A stretch of 64,000 bases of DNA from Angiostrongylus vasorum (GCA_018806985.1 JADANN010000386.1:310001-374000); one strand, 5' to 3'. Shown: positions 33,604 through 44,267, counted from the first letter of the stretch. Numbers and translations: made by a program. The notes: generated by a model from the letters alone, not told the origin.

Positions 33604-33990
33604 CTATACATTAATCTGTGACGTTATAGCACACGAAAAAATGCCGTGATCCTCTTTACCTGCTCCAGCTGTTGGAAGTGCAAGTGCTGACCTTAAGCCG
33701 TCAAGCACAAAGCCTTTTCCACTAACGACACCGAAGCCATCCACAGCGAAATGACTAAGTGCAGCATTAACTCCATATCTTGACTCCAAAGCTGTCACTA
33801 TGTCGTCAACTTTGCTCACAGCGACAACCTAGGTTCCGAGATGTAAACCAGTAACTGCAGCGCTGACAACGACGGCCAGTACCCCCGAAGCCAGCAAGTA
33901 GCACACAGCTGGAGTCTGGACAGATCCCCAGAAAAGTGCTAAGTGCCAGTGCTACTGGAGACTCCAGTGGGGCCGAATACGTTTCTTTTC
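33604..33990 (-). pseudogene. Unrecognised broken gene, alanine/glycine/valine-rich
   Basis: The minus strand reads a protein-like series over about 125 codons with one frame change near 33905 and a TAG near 33827-33829. Segments in order: SAPLESPVALALSTFLG, then VLLASGVLAVVVSAAVTG, then VSKVDDIVTALESRYGVN, LSHFAVDGFGVVSGKG, LRSALALPTAGAGKEDHG, ending ITSQINV. GC content is higher than the surroundings, as for former coding DNA. Alternatively the TAG (preceded by CGGAACC) is a splice acceptor and 33604-33826 is a genuine last exon. No family recognised. Confidence 0.4.
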
Positions 33991-34064
33991 CCTAGCAGGA
34001 TTGTTTTCACGTCATTCCCAACAGTGCTAACATTTTATTTGCCTCCTACTATACTTTTTTCAAG

Positions 34065-34475
34065 CCATAAGATATGATGCGAAATACAACCACAATGATG
34101 CTGAGATATCTGCAAAACTCCGGACCGTAGGTGTCTGCGGTGGAGATCGAACCCGCCGAACCCTTTCTGAGGGCTAACACTTTCACCACCACTCCATGAG
34201 GGTACTTCGTTTCTCCTGTCTCCTAGCTAGTTCTATCGATCATTGCTATTAGCACTCATCCGTCAACGGGATTGATCTGAGGAGTTACAGTGATTGCTGA
34301 TGGCAAAAGATCAGTAGAATTAGCTGAGAGACAAGTGAAACGAAGGACCCGCATGGTGTGGTGGTGAGCGCGTTACTCCCCCGCCAAGAACAATAGCGCG
34401 TTCGTTCCCCACTGCAGACACCTGCGGTCTGGAGTTTTGCAATTATCTCGGCATCATTGCGGTTGTATTCCCAAC
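34065..34475. repeat. SINE-B head-to-head inverted pair
   Basis: Antisense copy 34065-34280 (GATGCTGAGATATCTGCAAAAC, box-B-like GATCGAACCC, leader CATCCGTCAACGGGATTGATC) joined to a sense copy 34288-34475 (GTGATTGCTGATGGC, GGACCCGCATGGTGTGGTGG, GCGTTCGTTCCCC, TTTTGCAATTATCTCGGC). The arms form a palindrome with the leader at its centre. Confidence 0.85.
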
Positions 34476-35171
34476 AATGTTTCAATACTTCCCATCTGTG
34501 TATTATTACGTTGTTGCTGCAGAATATCATATTTATTTGGAGCTCTCACATAATTTTTCAGATTGACCTTCGCTTTCCTTATTACGTTGAAATGGCCAAC
34601 GTTGAGCAAGCTGACTTCATGGCTTGATCCAAACCCAGATGCAAGTCTCCGTAGTAACAGTGTACCTGTTGCTCAGACTAGCGAAGCATCTGTAATGTTG
34701 ATTTTCTTCGTGGCATAAAATCTTCTGGACCTGAATATTATTTGGCTTGTAATGGTATCTTCCATCCGAATCGGCTTGGAATTTTGTCAGACACAAGTCC
34801 TACCACGTATTCTTTCACATCCACCACGAAGACGTCGGAGAAAACAGCCAGCAGCAGCAGCGTTTTGGAAGGTCTAATCTACGATGTTTGTCAGATGACT
34901 AACAGGAGTATAGCGAATCAAGTCATTAGAAACTAATACGAATTTCTAATTTTACGTTTGTGGAATTAGATAGTGAAAAGTGAATGCAGTGGAGAATCTA
35001 AATTTTGCGCTTTTTGCATCCTGGTTATTTGTCCAACCATTTAATTCCGTTCTCTGCAGCTTCCTTTCAATTTTTATTCGCTGAGTTTCCTTTTTCATTC
35101 AATACAATAGAGTGAACTGCTGCTTTAATCAGTTATTCTTCGTTGGTTTCATGTAGTCCACGCAACTACAG
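34476..35171. other. Unannotated DNA
   Basis: No supported gene; a CAGCAGCAGCAG run at about 34850-34861 is short. Confidence 0.35.
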
Positions 35172-35432
35172 AAAAGGCTGAGAATGTCAACAACGCCTGA
35201 AGATATGGCGCACCAGTTGGATGAATGGTATCGATATTGTTTCAGAACTTTTGAGCTTAACGTCTTCCGTATACACTTAGATTCCGATTATATAAAAACA
35301 TCGTTGGAACTGGTCCCGTTGTGGGTTTATGGATCGCGGCATACTGTTGTCTTTCAAATTCTACCTTTCAAGCACCCAAAGCTTATGGAAAATCAACAAG
35401 CAACACAACTGCACGTAGTTAAATCTTATTGA
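35172..35432 (+). CDS. Unrecognised open frame, possible terminal exon
   Basis: An AG (CCACGCAACTACAG, ending 35171) precedes a frame reading KRLRMSTTPEDMAHQLDEWY, then LELVPLWVYGSRHTVVFQI and ending LHVVKSY before a stop at 35430-35432. It contains several tryptophan and tyrosine residues, as real proteins do. No domain recognised, and the acceptor is not T-rich, so this is tentative. Confidence 0.25.
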   Translation, partial: KRLRMSTTPEDMAHQLDEWYRYCFRTFELNVFRIHLDSDYIKTSLELVPLWVYGSRHTVVFQILPFKHPKLMENQQATQLHVVKSY

Positions 35433-35978
35433 GGTTGCAAATATATATTAGGATGGTTTGACGTAGCCAATTCATTCACTAACTCAAACCGACCATGGGT
35501 AACAAAATGGATGCACACCTGATCAGAGGTTCACAAATGGGGATTCTATGGCACTTTTTGCGTTCTATCGATGGCTTGTCCGACAGATGTTATGTTAGGC
35601 GCGGCTCTTGAAAATCTGTCCTTCGCATCTACTATTTTACATAAAAACCTCCATTGCACGAGTTCAATTTCGGCGAGAGACTATTCAAGTTGAAGAGAAT
35701 ACAATACAGAAGACATTGTCAGTGAAGAGGCTCAGAAATGTTGGTCCTTGAACAATGGAATTCGATAATTAAGGAAAGCTTCTCGTTAGGATAAGACGAT
35801 GAATTATCGATGAAACTTTTAGAGAATGCTCGATGCACACAAAGTATGTCTATATCAATGCGACTTAGCACAGTTTGCTTTTTGAACAGTTATCAAATCT
35901 TATTAAACTTTGACCTTACATTTGTTTTACAACCTACCATTTAGAAATTATACATGTGCACAATGTATACATATGTGA
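35433..35978. other. Unannotated DNA
   Basis: No recognised gene or repeat. Confidence 0.35.
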
Positions 35979-36262
35979 TGAGCGGCTAGCGTAGTAGTGG
36001 TGGTCCCGTTCATTACGTGGTCGACCCAATGTACCCAGATGCTGCTTCGATACCGCACGCTGCCTAACAAGCCTCCCATCCCTCCGGAGACAGGAAATGG
36101 GTAGCAGACTTGTCTCGTTGCATAGCAGCACTGTTTTGATACATCGGTAGGCCACAGAGAGTCATTGTAAAGGCCAGATATGCATTCAATCACCTTCAAC
36201 AATGTTTAATGAAGTCGAATGCATGGCGCATCCCTCAGGGCTTGATGGACGCCCAGAGCTCT
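35979..36262 (+). repeat. SINE-A, full-length, diverged head
   Basis: The head region (GCGGCTAGCGTAGTAGTGGT) is diverged and box B reads GTGGTCGACCC. The body is well kept: CCTCCCATCCCTCCGGAGAC, GCAGACTTGTCTCG, GATACATCGGTAGGCCACAG, GGCCAGATATGCATTCAATC, GAATGCATGGCGCATCCCTC, ending CCAGAGCTCT. Confidence 0.8.
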
Positions 36263-36334
36263 AGAACTTCATACACCAAGAACTTTAGATGTGGCAAACT
36301 CTTGTGAGAGTTCGATTAGCTGACTACAAGCATG

Positions 36335-36490
36335 TGCTACTTATGTAGGATATACTTTTTTGATGGTACTCGACCTTCGAACGACGTGATGGATTTGTCA
36401 ATACATGCGTACGTTCCAGGCTTGTCTAGTGTTGCATTTCGTGTTCATAGAGTCGATTAGCGGCCTAATCTTATAGAAGCCTTCCCGTCG
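36335..36490 (-). pseudogene. piggyBac-like transposase relic
   Basis: On the minus strand, GFYKIRPLIDSMN is followed, one frame over, by PGTYACIDKSITSFEGRVP and SKKYILHK. This matches the pattern of piggyBac-family (DDE) transposases, F-Y-K-V-R-P-L-I-D followed by S-I-D-E-S-M-I-x-F-K-G-R and K-Q-Y-x-P-x-K-P, with the catalytic-type Asp kept and the following Glu replaced by Lys. A frame change near 36420 and a TAG near 36338-36340 show it is dead. Sequence up to about 36620 may extend the relic but is not clearly recognisable. Confidence 0.6.
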
Positions 36491-37100
36491 GTTGAAGGTG
36501 AGGAATTAGTAGCAGGCTTCCTTGGTCTGTTCAACAATAAGCTCAGCAGCCTCACTGAAACCATGTTAATCTCCCACTTCTTCACTACCACTTTCGATGG
36601 AAAAGAACTATTACTTATTTGGTAAGGAGGAACGTGCGGAAATGTAAGTGACCGAGACAGAAAAACAACGATTGCCGCTTCACAAGGAAGTGGATGTCTT
36701 ATATAAGGCTTAGGAGTGTTTTTCAGAATTTTTCCTCAAGGATCGTAGAACAATGACTGTGGTTTCTGCTGGAGGTAAAACAAAATCCATTCCATTTATT
36801 GAACCTGGTAAATATTGAGCTTATTAATCGATCTTCATGTTCAATTTACACTAACGTAAGAAGAGTCACATGTTTCAGTAAATACATCTTAATTCACATT
36901 ACATTTTACCAATTGAAATAGAAACCACGAAGATCTGGAGATTTCCGCCAACAGTATGCAAGTTTTTGATTCTCCTACGATGGAGAGTTAAATTATTTTT
37001 AGAGGCTTGAGTTTTAAACGAACTTCGAATAAAGACTGCCCTTTGGAAATGTTATGAGATTTCTCCAAATTCAAAAAGTAGAGTCTAATACAAAACTGTG
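36491..37100. other. Unannotated DNA
   Basis: No recognised gene; the proximal part may be further piggyBac remnant. Confidence 0.3.
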
Positions 37101-37104
37101 CCAA

Positions 37105-37190
37105 ATTATCAACTTTTCTTTCTGCTCATTTTCTCTCTGCTCCTTCTTTCTCTCTCTTCTTCTTTCCTTTCTGCTCAGTTTTCTGCTCAT
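37105..37190. repeat. Polypyrimidine tract built on TTTCTGCTCA words
   Basis: TTCTTTCTGCTCATTTTCTC, TCTGCTCC, TTTCTGCTCAG and TTTCTGCTCATC recur within 85 bp, giving an almost pure pyrimidine plus strand just before the large SINE-B palindrome. Confidence 0.75.
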
Positions 37191-37274
37191 CGAAAATTAA
37201 CGAAGGTCATTAGAACACCAGCATCTTCCCTTACGCAGGGTAGGCGAAGTTCAATTGTTGACCAGAAATTCACT

Positions 37275-38035
37275 TTTTTTAATGATGCTGAGATATTTGC
37301 AAAACTCTGGACCGCAGGTGCCTATGGTGGGGAACGAACGCGCTATTGTCCTTTCCGGGGAGTAGCGCGTTCACCACCACACCATGCGGGTCCTTCGTTT
37401 CGCCTGTCTCTCAGCTAGTTCTATCGATCTTCTGCCGTCAGCAATCACCCGTCAACGGGATTGATCTGGGGAGCCCAAATCGGCATTGAACCCAGTTAAG
37501 CTGAGGCTATAGTTATAATCACAATTTTGACTTATTATTTACTGCCTACTCTTTTTAGCGGCAGGTTATGCGTTGCGAAATATAACTTTAATGATGCTGA
37601 GATATTTGCAAAACTCTGGACCGCAGGTGCCTATGGTGGGGAACGAACGCGCTATTGTCCTTTCCGGGAGTAGCGCGTTCACCACCACACCATGCGGGTC
37701 CTTCGTTTCGCCAATTGTGATTATAACTATAGCCTCAGCTTAACTGGGTTCAATGCCGATTTGGGCTCCCCAGATCAATCCCGTTGACGGGTGATTGCTG
37801 ACGGCAGAAGATCGATAGAACTAGCTGAGAGACAGGCGAAACGAAGGACCCGCATGGTGTGGTGGTGAACGCGCTACTCCCCGGAAAGGACAATAGCGCG
37901 TTCGTTCCCCACCATAGGCACCTGCGGTCCAGAGTTTTGCAAATATCTCAGCATCATTAAAGTTATATTTCGCAACGCATAACCTGCCGCTAAAAAGAGT
38001 AGGCAGTAAATAATAAGTCAAAATTGTGATTATCA
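37275..38035. repeat. SINE-B triple: two antisense units and one sense unit, nearly identical
   Basis: Unit 1 antisense about 37280-37556 (complete with leader), unit 2 antisense about 37560-37713 (ends at CGTTTCGCC, leader missing), unit 3 sense about 37714-38035. Units 2 and 3 with the flanking leader of unit 1 form an inverted repeat of about 550 bp total span. All three units share rare variants (CCTATGGTGGGG, GGAGTAGCGCGTT), so they are much more alike than other SINE-B copies in the window. This implies recent local duplication or gene conversion. Confidence 0.88.
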
Positions 38036-38290
38036 CTTTTTTTACTTCCAGTTATTATGATGAGCTGTGTCTATCATATGAGAGAAGCAGATATAAGAAA
38101 CTCTGCAATATTTTCAACATAACTAGCATAATCGTTCCATGTTCTGACAACCAATGTGTTTGGTAGGAGACCTACTTTTAGAAAAAAAAGTGAATAAAGA
38201 AAAGCTTCCTTTACAACACTGCGACGTTTCCACTCCCCACAAGTCTTCTAGTCGAAGATTTATTTCTTATTGTCGTAAAACTAGTATACA
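38036..38290. other. Unannotated spacer
   Basis: No recognised feature. Confidence 0.3.
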
Positions 38291-38562
38291 AGGACGCGTG
38301 TGGCGCAATGGTTGGAGGCGTCCTGCAACACACACGTGCGATCGATCCCCGCTCATCTGGCCCAGCAAGCCTTCCATCACTCCGGGATCGGCAAATTGGT
38401 ACCAGACTTGTCTGGGAAGATAGCACCACTTACTCGATACATTGGTATTCGACCCCTAGTCATTGTAAAGACCAAATATTCATTCAGCCACCTCCAAATG
38501 ATATTTAATGAAGTCGAATGCATGGTGCATCCCTCAGGGATTGATCAACGCCCAGAGCTTTG
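38291..38562 (+). repeat. SINE-A, full-length reference copy
   Basis: tRNA-derived SINE of about 270 bp. The head has box-A-like TGGCGCAATGGTTGGAGGCG and box-B-like GCGATCGATCCCCGC. The body runs CCAGCAAGCCTTCCATCACT, GGCAAATTGGTACCAGACTT, TCGATACATTGG, GAAGTCGAATGCATGG, and ends GATTGATCAACGCCCAGAGC TTTG. No anticodon-arm-like segment of normal length is present, so the head is a shortened tRNA derivative. Frames across it (for example MAQWLEA...) recur at every copy and are artefacts that automated annotation may call proteins. Confidence 0.88.
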
Positions 38563-39539
38563 TCCTTTTTTAAAACCGGTATTTCCGTTTTTAAACCGCG
38601 GAGGTAGTTGAACGGTCTTTTGCTTTCACGGAATCAACGGTGGTTGCGTATATGTTAATATTCAGTGTGGATTAGGCATGTTACGTCAGTGTTGGGTAGC
38701 ATATCGACTAGTAGTAGGATTCCACAGAAGATGACTGACTATAGTCATGAAAAAATTGATGTCACAAGGCAGCAAACTGATCTTTGCACAAAGGCTGACG
38801 AATGGTTGTAATGGGAACATAGTAACGGTCTAATACAGCTGTCTCAGTGTTACATGAAAGATCGCGAACCAACCTTTGTAGATCACTTTCGCAGAAAGAA
38901 AGAAGCGAATGGAATAAGTGGTAGATTATGCTGGTTTTTTCTGAAGGTGACAATAGTTTTCCGATAAGTAGAGTACTTGGAAAATTTAAATCTTGACGAA
39001 CTTATATGAGAGACTCGAAAGGTATATGTAATTTTACCAAAATTGCGCCTCACATTCAAATTTGTTTAGAGCTAGATTATTAAAAATTCGAGAACGGTGT
39101 TTTAACCAACCCGCGGTAACGGCCCGCATGATCAATGTATTCCTACCCTAGTGGGTGGAATAGCGTTTATTCGATCAGTTGGTAGCACGAGTAACAAAAA
39201 CTGTCCTTAAAAAAACGATGTGAATGCTCTAGAATAACAGGACTTAATCATGGTACAATAAGTTAAGCATTTATTTTTTTTGGCAAAGATCTGTGCAGTT
39301 TGCGGCTTCTATTTCAATTGGAAAAATTCACTGTGAGCTATAAGTAATGGTGTGTTTATCCAGCTGTTTAAAGACAACTGCTTTCTATGTGTGAGTTGAA
39401 ATGCGTCCATCGTCTTTTAAATGTCAAATCTGCCGTCTGAGTGATCGCTTGAATGGTGAAGGTTCTCACGTATCCGTACTGAGGTTGGCAGGAGAAAATC
39501 TAAATGAGATAGATAAGGTGGTGAGTGATCAGTTCTAAA
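38563..39539. other. Unannotated DNA
   Basis: No recognised gene or repeat. Confidence 0.35.
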
Positions 39540-39815
39540 CTACTGCTTATTAACGTCAATATGCCTGTTCCGTGTATCGTCATCCACGTCTTGAATAATA
39601 TATTGGGTCACTACGTCAATAACTGTGCCTTCCGAACGTTGCTCTAACTCCGACTTAACTCTTCCAAATATACGAATCTTGTCGCTTATTTCGGATAAAC
39701 CTAGTCCAGAGTTGAGAACCTTAATAGTCCTATGAGAATGCAATTTACAAGCTGCGTGAGCACTAGCAAAACTTTTTCTACCCGTGCTTATTTTGTGCGA
39801 AAATATTGACATCAA
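39540..39815 (-). CDS. Unrecognised open frame, possible exon
   Basis: The 91-residue minus-strand frame ends in TAG. The second half is protein-like: GLGLSEISDKIRIFGRVKSE, then LEQRSEGTVIDVVTQYIIQD and DVDDDTRNRHIDVNKQ. The KIRIFGRV...GTVIDVV pattern loosely recalls an OB-fold strand, but that is not enough to name it. No clear splice acceptor was found. Confidence 0.25.
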   Translation of the reverse strand: MMSIFSHKISTGRKSFASAHAACKLHSHRTIKVLNSGLGLSEISDKIRIFGRVKSELEQRSEGTVIDVVTQYIIQDVDDDTRNRHIDVNKQ

Positions 39816-40458
39816 ATCGATAAAGCGAAAATTGCGTTCGCTGGGAATTCTACTGTTTCTTCCAACTTGATAGTATCCTATAGTTCGAAATTGGATTCGG
39901 TACTAGAGGACTGGATACTACACAAGTGCATTTCTTTTTGTGGAGTTTAATCAAGTATTGTGGTTGAGGAACAGTGAGCAGTGGACATCACCAACCTCTT
40001 CGAGTTCTTCCCTGGTGCTATCCGCTGAAGCAGTGTCGAAACAGCAGTTTGAAACACTTCAAGTATAAATGCTGATGAGACAAACGCTACTATAACAATC
40101 CGTTTTCGGTTTCAATCCATATGCTTTCGCTGGATCGACATCGAAGAACTACTTTAGCCAGGGATAGACCGTTTTTCTTGCATACGAAGGAAAATAACCC
40201 TAGAATTTGTTGTTGGGAGTTACTACTATTTAGCAGTGTGCTGTTATTTCAAGTTCCACTGAGTGGATTTATTCCTTATACATTTTCTCAGTCATGTTCG
40301 ATATACCATTTGTACCTTTGTTTTTTAAATAGAAGTAAGAGATTGTAAAAGCCACTGAGCAGCTGATCTGCCGTCCTTGAAATTTTCAGTAGTTTCTTAA
40401 CGATTTAGCTCAGTTTTAATGGATTTAACGAGCTCTTCATATGTTTGTTACCTTCTAG
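39816..40458. other. Unannotated DNA
   Basis: No recognised feature. Confidence 0.3.
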
Positions 40459-40565
40459 CCTTCATTCACTGAATCCGTCATTAATGGCATCCTCGATGAC
40501 GAAGGCTCTCGCCATGCGGGAACTTTTAATGGACCCAGCGGCGTTGGCGACATTGTCATTGACCG
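40459..40565 (+). CDS. Candidate internal exon, 107 nt
   Basis: Acceptor TTGTTACCTTCTAG (ending 40458) and donor CCG|GTAGTG (40566) bound a frame open throughout: it reads PSFTESVINGILDDEGSR, then AGTFNGPSGVGDIVID. It is GC-richer than the flanks, as coding exons are here. A competing frame reads on past the donor to 40663, but its sequence after 40566 looks non-coding. It lies on the same strand as, and about 23 kb upstream of, the Rab exon; whether they belong to one gene is unknown. No domain recognised. Confidence 0.35.
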
Positions 40566-40679
40566 GTAGTGCAAATTTGGTTTCCGTACCACAAAACAAG
40601 CCGGATCACGAAATTCCCAGTCGTTACATCAATTTCTATATTTCAAAACCGATTTTGCTTTAACCTCGATATTACTAAT

Positions 40680-40925
40680 CATCATATAACCAAAATGATG
40701 TTGAGAAATTTGCAAAACTCCAGACCACAGGTATCTGCGGTGGGGAACGAACGCGCTATTACCCTTTCAGATGGCTAACGCGTTCATCACCACACCATGC
40801 GGATCCTTCGTTTCCCTGTCTCTCAGCTAGTTTTCTATCGATCAGTGCCGTCAGCAATAACCCGTCAATGGGATTGATCTAGCCCAAATATGTTAACTTT
40901 TTAGTTACTGCCTATTATACAACAA
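40680..40925 (-). repeat. SINE-B single copy
   Basis: In plus-strand order: CAAAATGATGTTGAGAAATT, GTGGGGAACGAACGCGCTAT, CACACCATGCGGATCCTTCG, CTCTCAGCTAGTTTTCTATC, CGTCAATGGGATTGATCTAG. This is the antisense SINE-B order without an inverted partner. Confidence 0.85.
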
Positions 40926-40974
40926 ATCAGAAGTAGCCTATATAAACAAAAAGAGAAAACCAACATATATTCCT

Positions 40975-41190
40975 TCTTTGATAAGCTTATATGAGGTTGA
41001 TAAACATTTCTTTTTTCGGCAAACGTTTCGACGTCTTTCGTCTTCATCAGAGCCGAATATCCGAGTCGGTGGTTCACGGTTCTTCTTCGTTCCTCGGTTC
41101 AGTCCGACTCGGATCGTCACCTCTGATCAAGACGAAGACGTTGAAACGGTAGCCGATTAAAAATTGTTTATCAACTTCTGTAAGTTTACC
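40975..41190. mobile_element. Inverted-repeat element, about 215 bp
   Basis: The left arm (GTTGATAAACATTTC, CGTTTCGACGTCTTTCGTCT, ATCCGAGTCGG) is the reverse complement of the right arm (CCGACTCGGATCGTCACCTC, AGACGAAGACGTTGAAACGG, AAATTGTTTATCAAC). The centre is near 41085. It has the same GACGAAGACGTTGAAACG motif as the element at 19206-19482, so the two belong to one superfamily of foldback/MITE-like elements. Confidence 0.8.
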
Positions 41191-42064
41191 AAAGAATGAA
41201 TACATATCTATTTTTATGCTCATTTGTTGTAATATCCTTTTTGTAAAGTAGTAACGCAGCAATATTTGTGGCGTATACCGAGCCGATGTATGAAACTTAG
41301 GTCGAATTTTGATTACAAGATACATTCAACATGCTATAGGGAATGTTTTCCTTAATTTCTGCACCTTTTGATGCGCGTTGACCTCTTCTCATTGCTTTTT
41401 TTTCTGGGCCACTTCGTTTGTTTTAAGAGTTATTACAAGGGTTAAGATGATTCTGAGGATTATTAATATTTTATGAAGTATTCAAGTATATTTGGTGCAG
41501 CTGGTCAATTTTTGTCAAGTTGTTATGGCTACATTGCATCTGACCTTCAGCCTACCTGGGTGAAGTTTTTCGTAGATCCCCATAATCTTCAAAGGTTTGC
41601 GAATTTATCTTATCTGGCAAGTTAACCCAAGCAATCTTCCTTTAGTGGATATAAGTGATGGTTTTGATGTTGATTCCTGTTGTATATCTGAAATTAGTCC
41701 AGTGGAATCGATATGAATTTCGAATTAAATTAAGCTTCTGGGATTTTGAAGCACTGGTGAACCAGGTCGATCTTTCTTATCGGGAATCTTGCTTAATACT
41801 ATGTACGTCTATGTAAGGATGATCTTTATGAGCTAATCACCATGAAATTTTCTAAATGAAGGCTAGTGGCGTAACTTTGAAAGCTTGTGTCGTAACGTTT
41901 CGAAATGTTTTGTATTTGACTGAGAAAGAATTCTTACGTACACTAGCCCTGAAAAAAAACGAGGTGGTGGGTTGTTTTCTGTGCATTGGGTAGCGTAACT
42001 CTTGCATTTAGTTGTAGAAATGCTATCATCTTACTCTGGCAACTAGCGAAGCTTTGGAGAGCAC
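41191..42064. other. Unannotated DNA
   Basis: No recognised gene or repeat. Confidence 0.35.
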
Positions 42065-43235
42065 TGCCAATGCTTTCTCTAAATTCTGCAGCTCCGGCCA
42101 TTAATAATGCTCATCTTTCTCTTCGAATTTCTTTCGTTGCCATTCCATAGAACTTTGTAAATTCCCTCGTGAGTGCATGATCGCCTACGGCTCGCTTTGA
42201 TTTCACGTTGGCGTATTAGATAGAGAATTCCTAAAGCGAGGGACCTATTCATGGCTTTTGAACTTTCGGGTATTATAGCACTAACGTGATGTTGATTAAA
42301 CCCGTAGTAGTTCTTCATCGCTGTTATTGATAACAGCGTCTTCTGATTAACTGACTAATGATCTGGAAAGAGTGAATCTTGCACGAAGGAATAAATTCTG
42401 CGGTCCTGTGTAGAATTTCGCAGCAACAACCATATCGGCTAAGCAGAACAATTGATTCACTATAATGCGGTTTATTTCATTATAGTACTATCCATTGGGA
42501 GACTCCACCGTCCTAGGTTGTGGATGGTGTTTCTGACATTATGAATTGGCATGAAAGGTTTTGACCGTCATGATAAACTAGGCAGCTGCACATTCTGCTG
42601 GGCCTATTCTTTTCAACTACTTCCCATGTGAAGTTTTTTCAGAAGTTGTCTTGGGTGCTGTACTATAGTTGTAGTCGCCAGTGGTGAGGTTAACGTCGCA
42701 GCTTGATGTCGGTGCGTAAACGACAAAGATTTTAAAACCTGTGTCAGTCAACATCTCTTCCACTGTAACCGTCCGATTCGCTTGTTAGTTGCTCAAATCG
42801 ATATCCACAGCCAAACATGAGTCTTCGAGGATATTATGGCCACACGCTCCTTTACATTCTCATGTTTCCAAAAACAGTTCTTTGCCGGTATCATTAGGGC
42901 GGTATTAAATAGGCTACATCTTCTCGCTTAAGCCAGTTCGATGACGTCGTACCTACTCATTACCGTCTTCCAGATTTTCGTATGCTAAGGCGTCCATGAG
43001 GCTCTAGTCGGTTTTTCCGCTTTCGCTGTATCCTACACTGTATTGGGAGCTCTTTCGTGGTTAGGGGAATAACGGGTAGCTTGCTGATCACCTAGCGCGG
43101 GAGTTGAACATCATCACGGCTTGCTAAAAAATCCCTTCAACACAAGAAAAACGTGGGGCTTACGTGTAGGAGGCGCCACCACATACTTCTCAACTACCTC
43201 ATTGCAGACATTTGGCCGAACTGACGTGCAGAATT
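42065..43235 (-). mobile_element. RTE-A LINE fragment: 5' region and endonuclease
   Basis: Aligns in order with 17486-18900 of the reference RTE-A: GCAGCTCCGGCCATTA (linker), GATTAACTGACTAATG, GAATCTTGCACGAAGGA, CACTATAATGCGGTTTATTTC (which encodes NEIDHII in antisense), GATGTCGGTGCGTAAACGAC, GCCAGTTCGATGACGTCGTA, CTCTTTCGTGGTTAGGGGAA and CCTCATTGCAGACATTTGGC. The reverse transcriptase part is absent. Many indels; no intact frame. Confidence 0.8.
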
Positions 43236-43329
43236 GTTTGTTTTTATTCCACATGACTCGTTTTCCCACCTAATATCCGGATCCCAACATTCCTTGCATT
43301 CGATTCGCTTTCCTCACATTCATCCACCA

Positions 43330-43552
43330 CAAAACCTTTCGTTCACTCTAAGTGTTGTTACGGCTGTCATTTTGAGGATTCCATCTACTTTATGAATACC
43401 GTAGAATGCTGGTGGAAACGGTTTTCTTTGAATTCTTGGAGAAAGACGAACTAAGGCGTTCCCACATAGATTGGAGGAGAGCGTTGGAGCAGGCGCGGAA
43501 CCAGCACATTGCTTTCTGATTGACTGCGTCATAAACCACTGCGCAACCTTCA
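43330..43552 (-). repeat. SINE-C-like copy
   Basis: The minus-strand head GGTTGCGCAGTGGTTTATGA (box A) is followed by GCTGGTTCCGCGCC (box B), then the body with CCAATCTATGTGGGAACGCC (shared with 2365-2612: AGTCTAAGTGGGAACGC) and CAGCATTCTACGG. The central SINE-A-like part seen in other SINE-C copies is shortened. Confidence 0.6.
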
Positions 43553-44267
43553 CAGAAATGACAATAGCAAATACTTTAAAGAAGCCAAATTATAGGGAAA
43601 GAAAACATTAAGCGCTCGTCTTGGCCTTAAGGTCATTAAGGGTTTGGTGAGATGAGACAAAATACACTGCACGCGTTTAGTTCAATGCACACCGGGCGCT
43701 GTAAAAAAGCAGGCATATCCTTTGACGGTGCTACACAGCATAATCGTACTCTCATACGTGTCAACGCGATACAGGATAAGTAACAATAAACTTCAAAATT
43801 TTTTTATGATTTTCATTATTTAGTTGGTCCGCTCCTCTTGTTGAAATCGATTAATAGCAACAAAAGAGACGTAGGCCTTGGTAGTAATTCCACATTTTAG
43901 AGTGCATTTCGACTCACACTCATATGCCTGTTCAGTTTGCAAATATTGTGAGTACTCAGCAGTTTGTCTCTAAAATGTGTTTGTCGTACCCGGAATATGT
44001 AAACGGTGTGATTAAACCCCAAGTTATTTGCGCGCATAATTCTTCACTTTTTCACGAGTTACTGCATTATTATCCTAAATGAGGTGATTCTCCACTGAGC
44101 CTTCGATCTGTAGCGGGAGGTAAGCTCTGCGAAATGTTTTGCGAAGCCGTGAAATTGTAAATTGTGGCATATTCCCATTCGTAGCCATAATGAACAGTCA
44201 ACTTGCGCCGCTGACGGAATAAACGTATTATTGTTATTTATAGGACCTGATGATGAAGATATTTATA
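43553..44267. other. Unannotated DNA
   Basis: No recognised feature. Confidence 0.3.

Noticed and set aside
39540..39815. Replication protein A-like OB-fold protein
   Set aside because: One short strand pattern is not enough; no second motif is seen.
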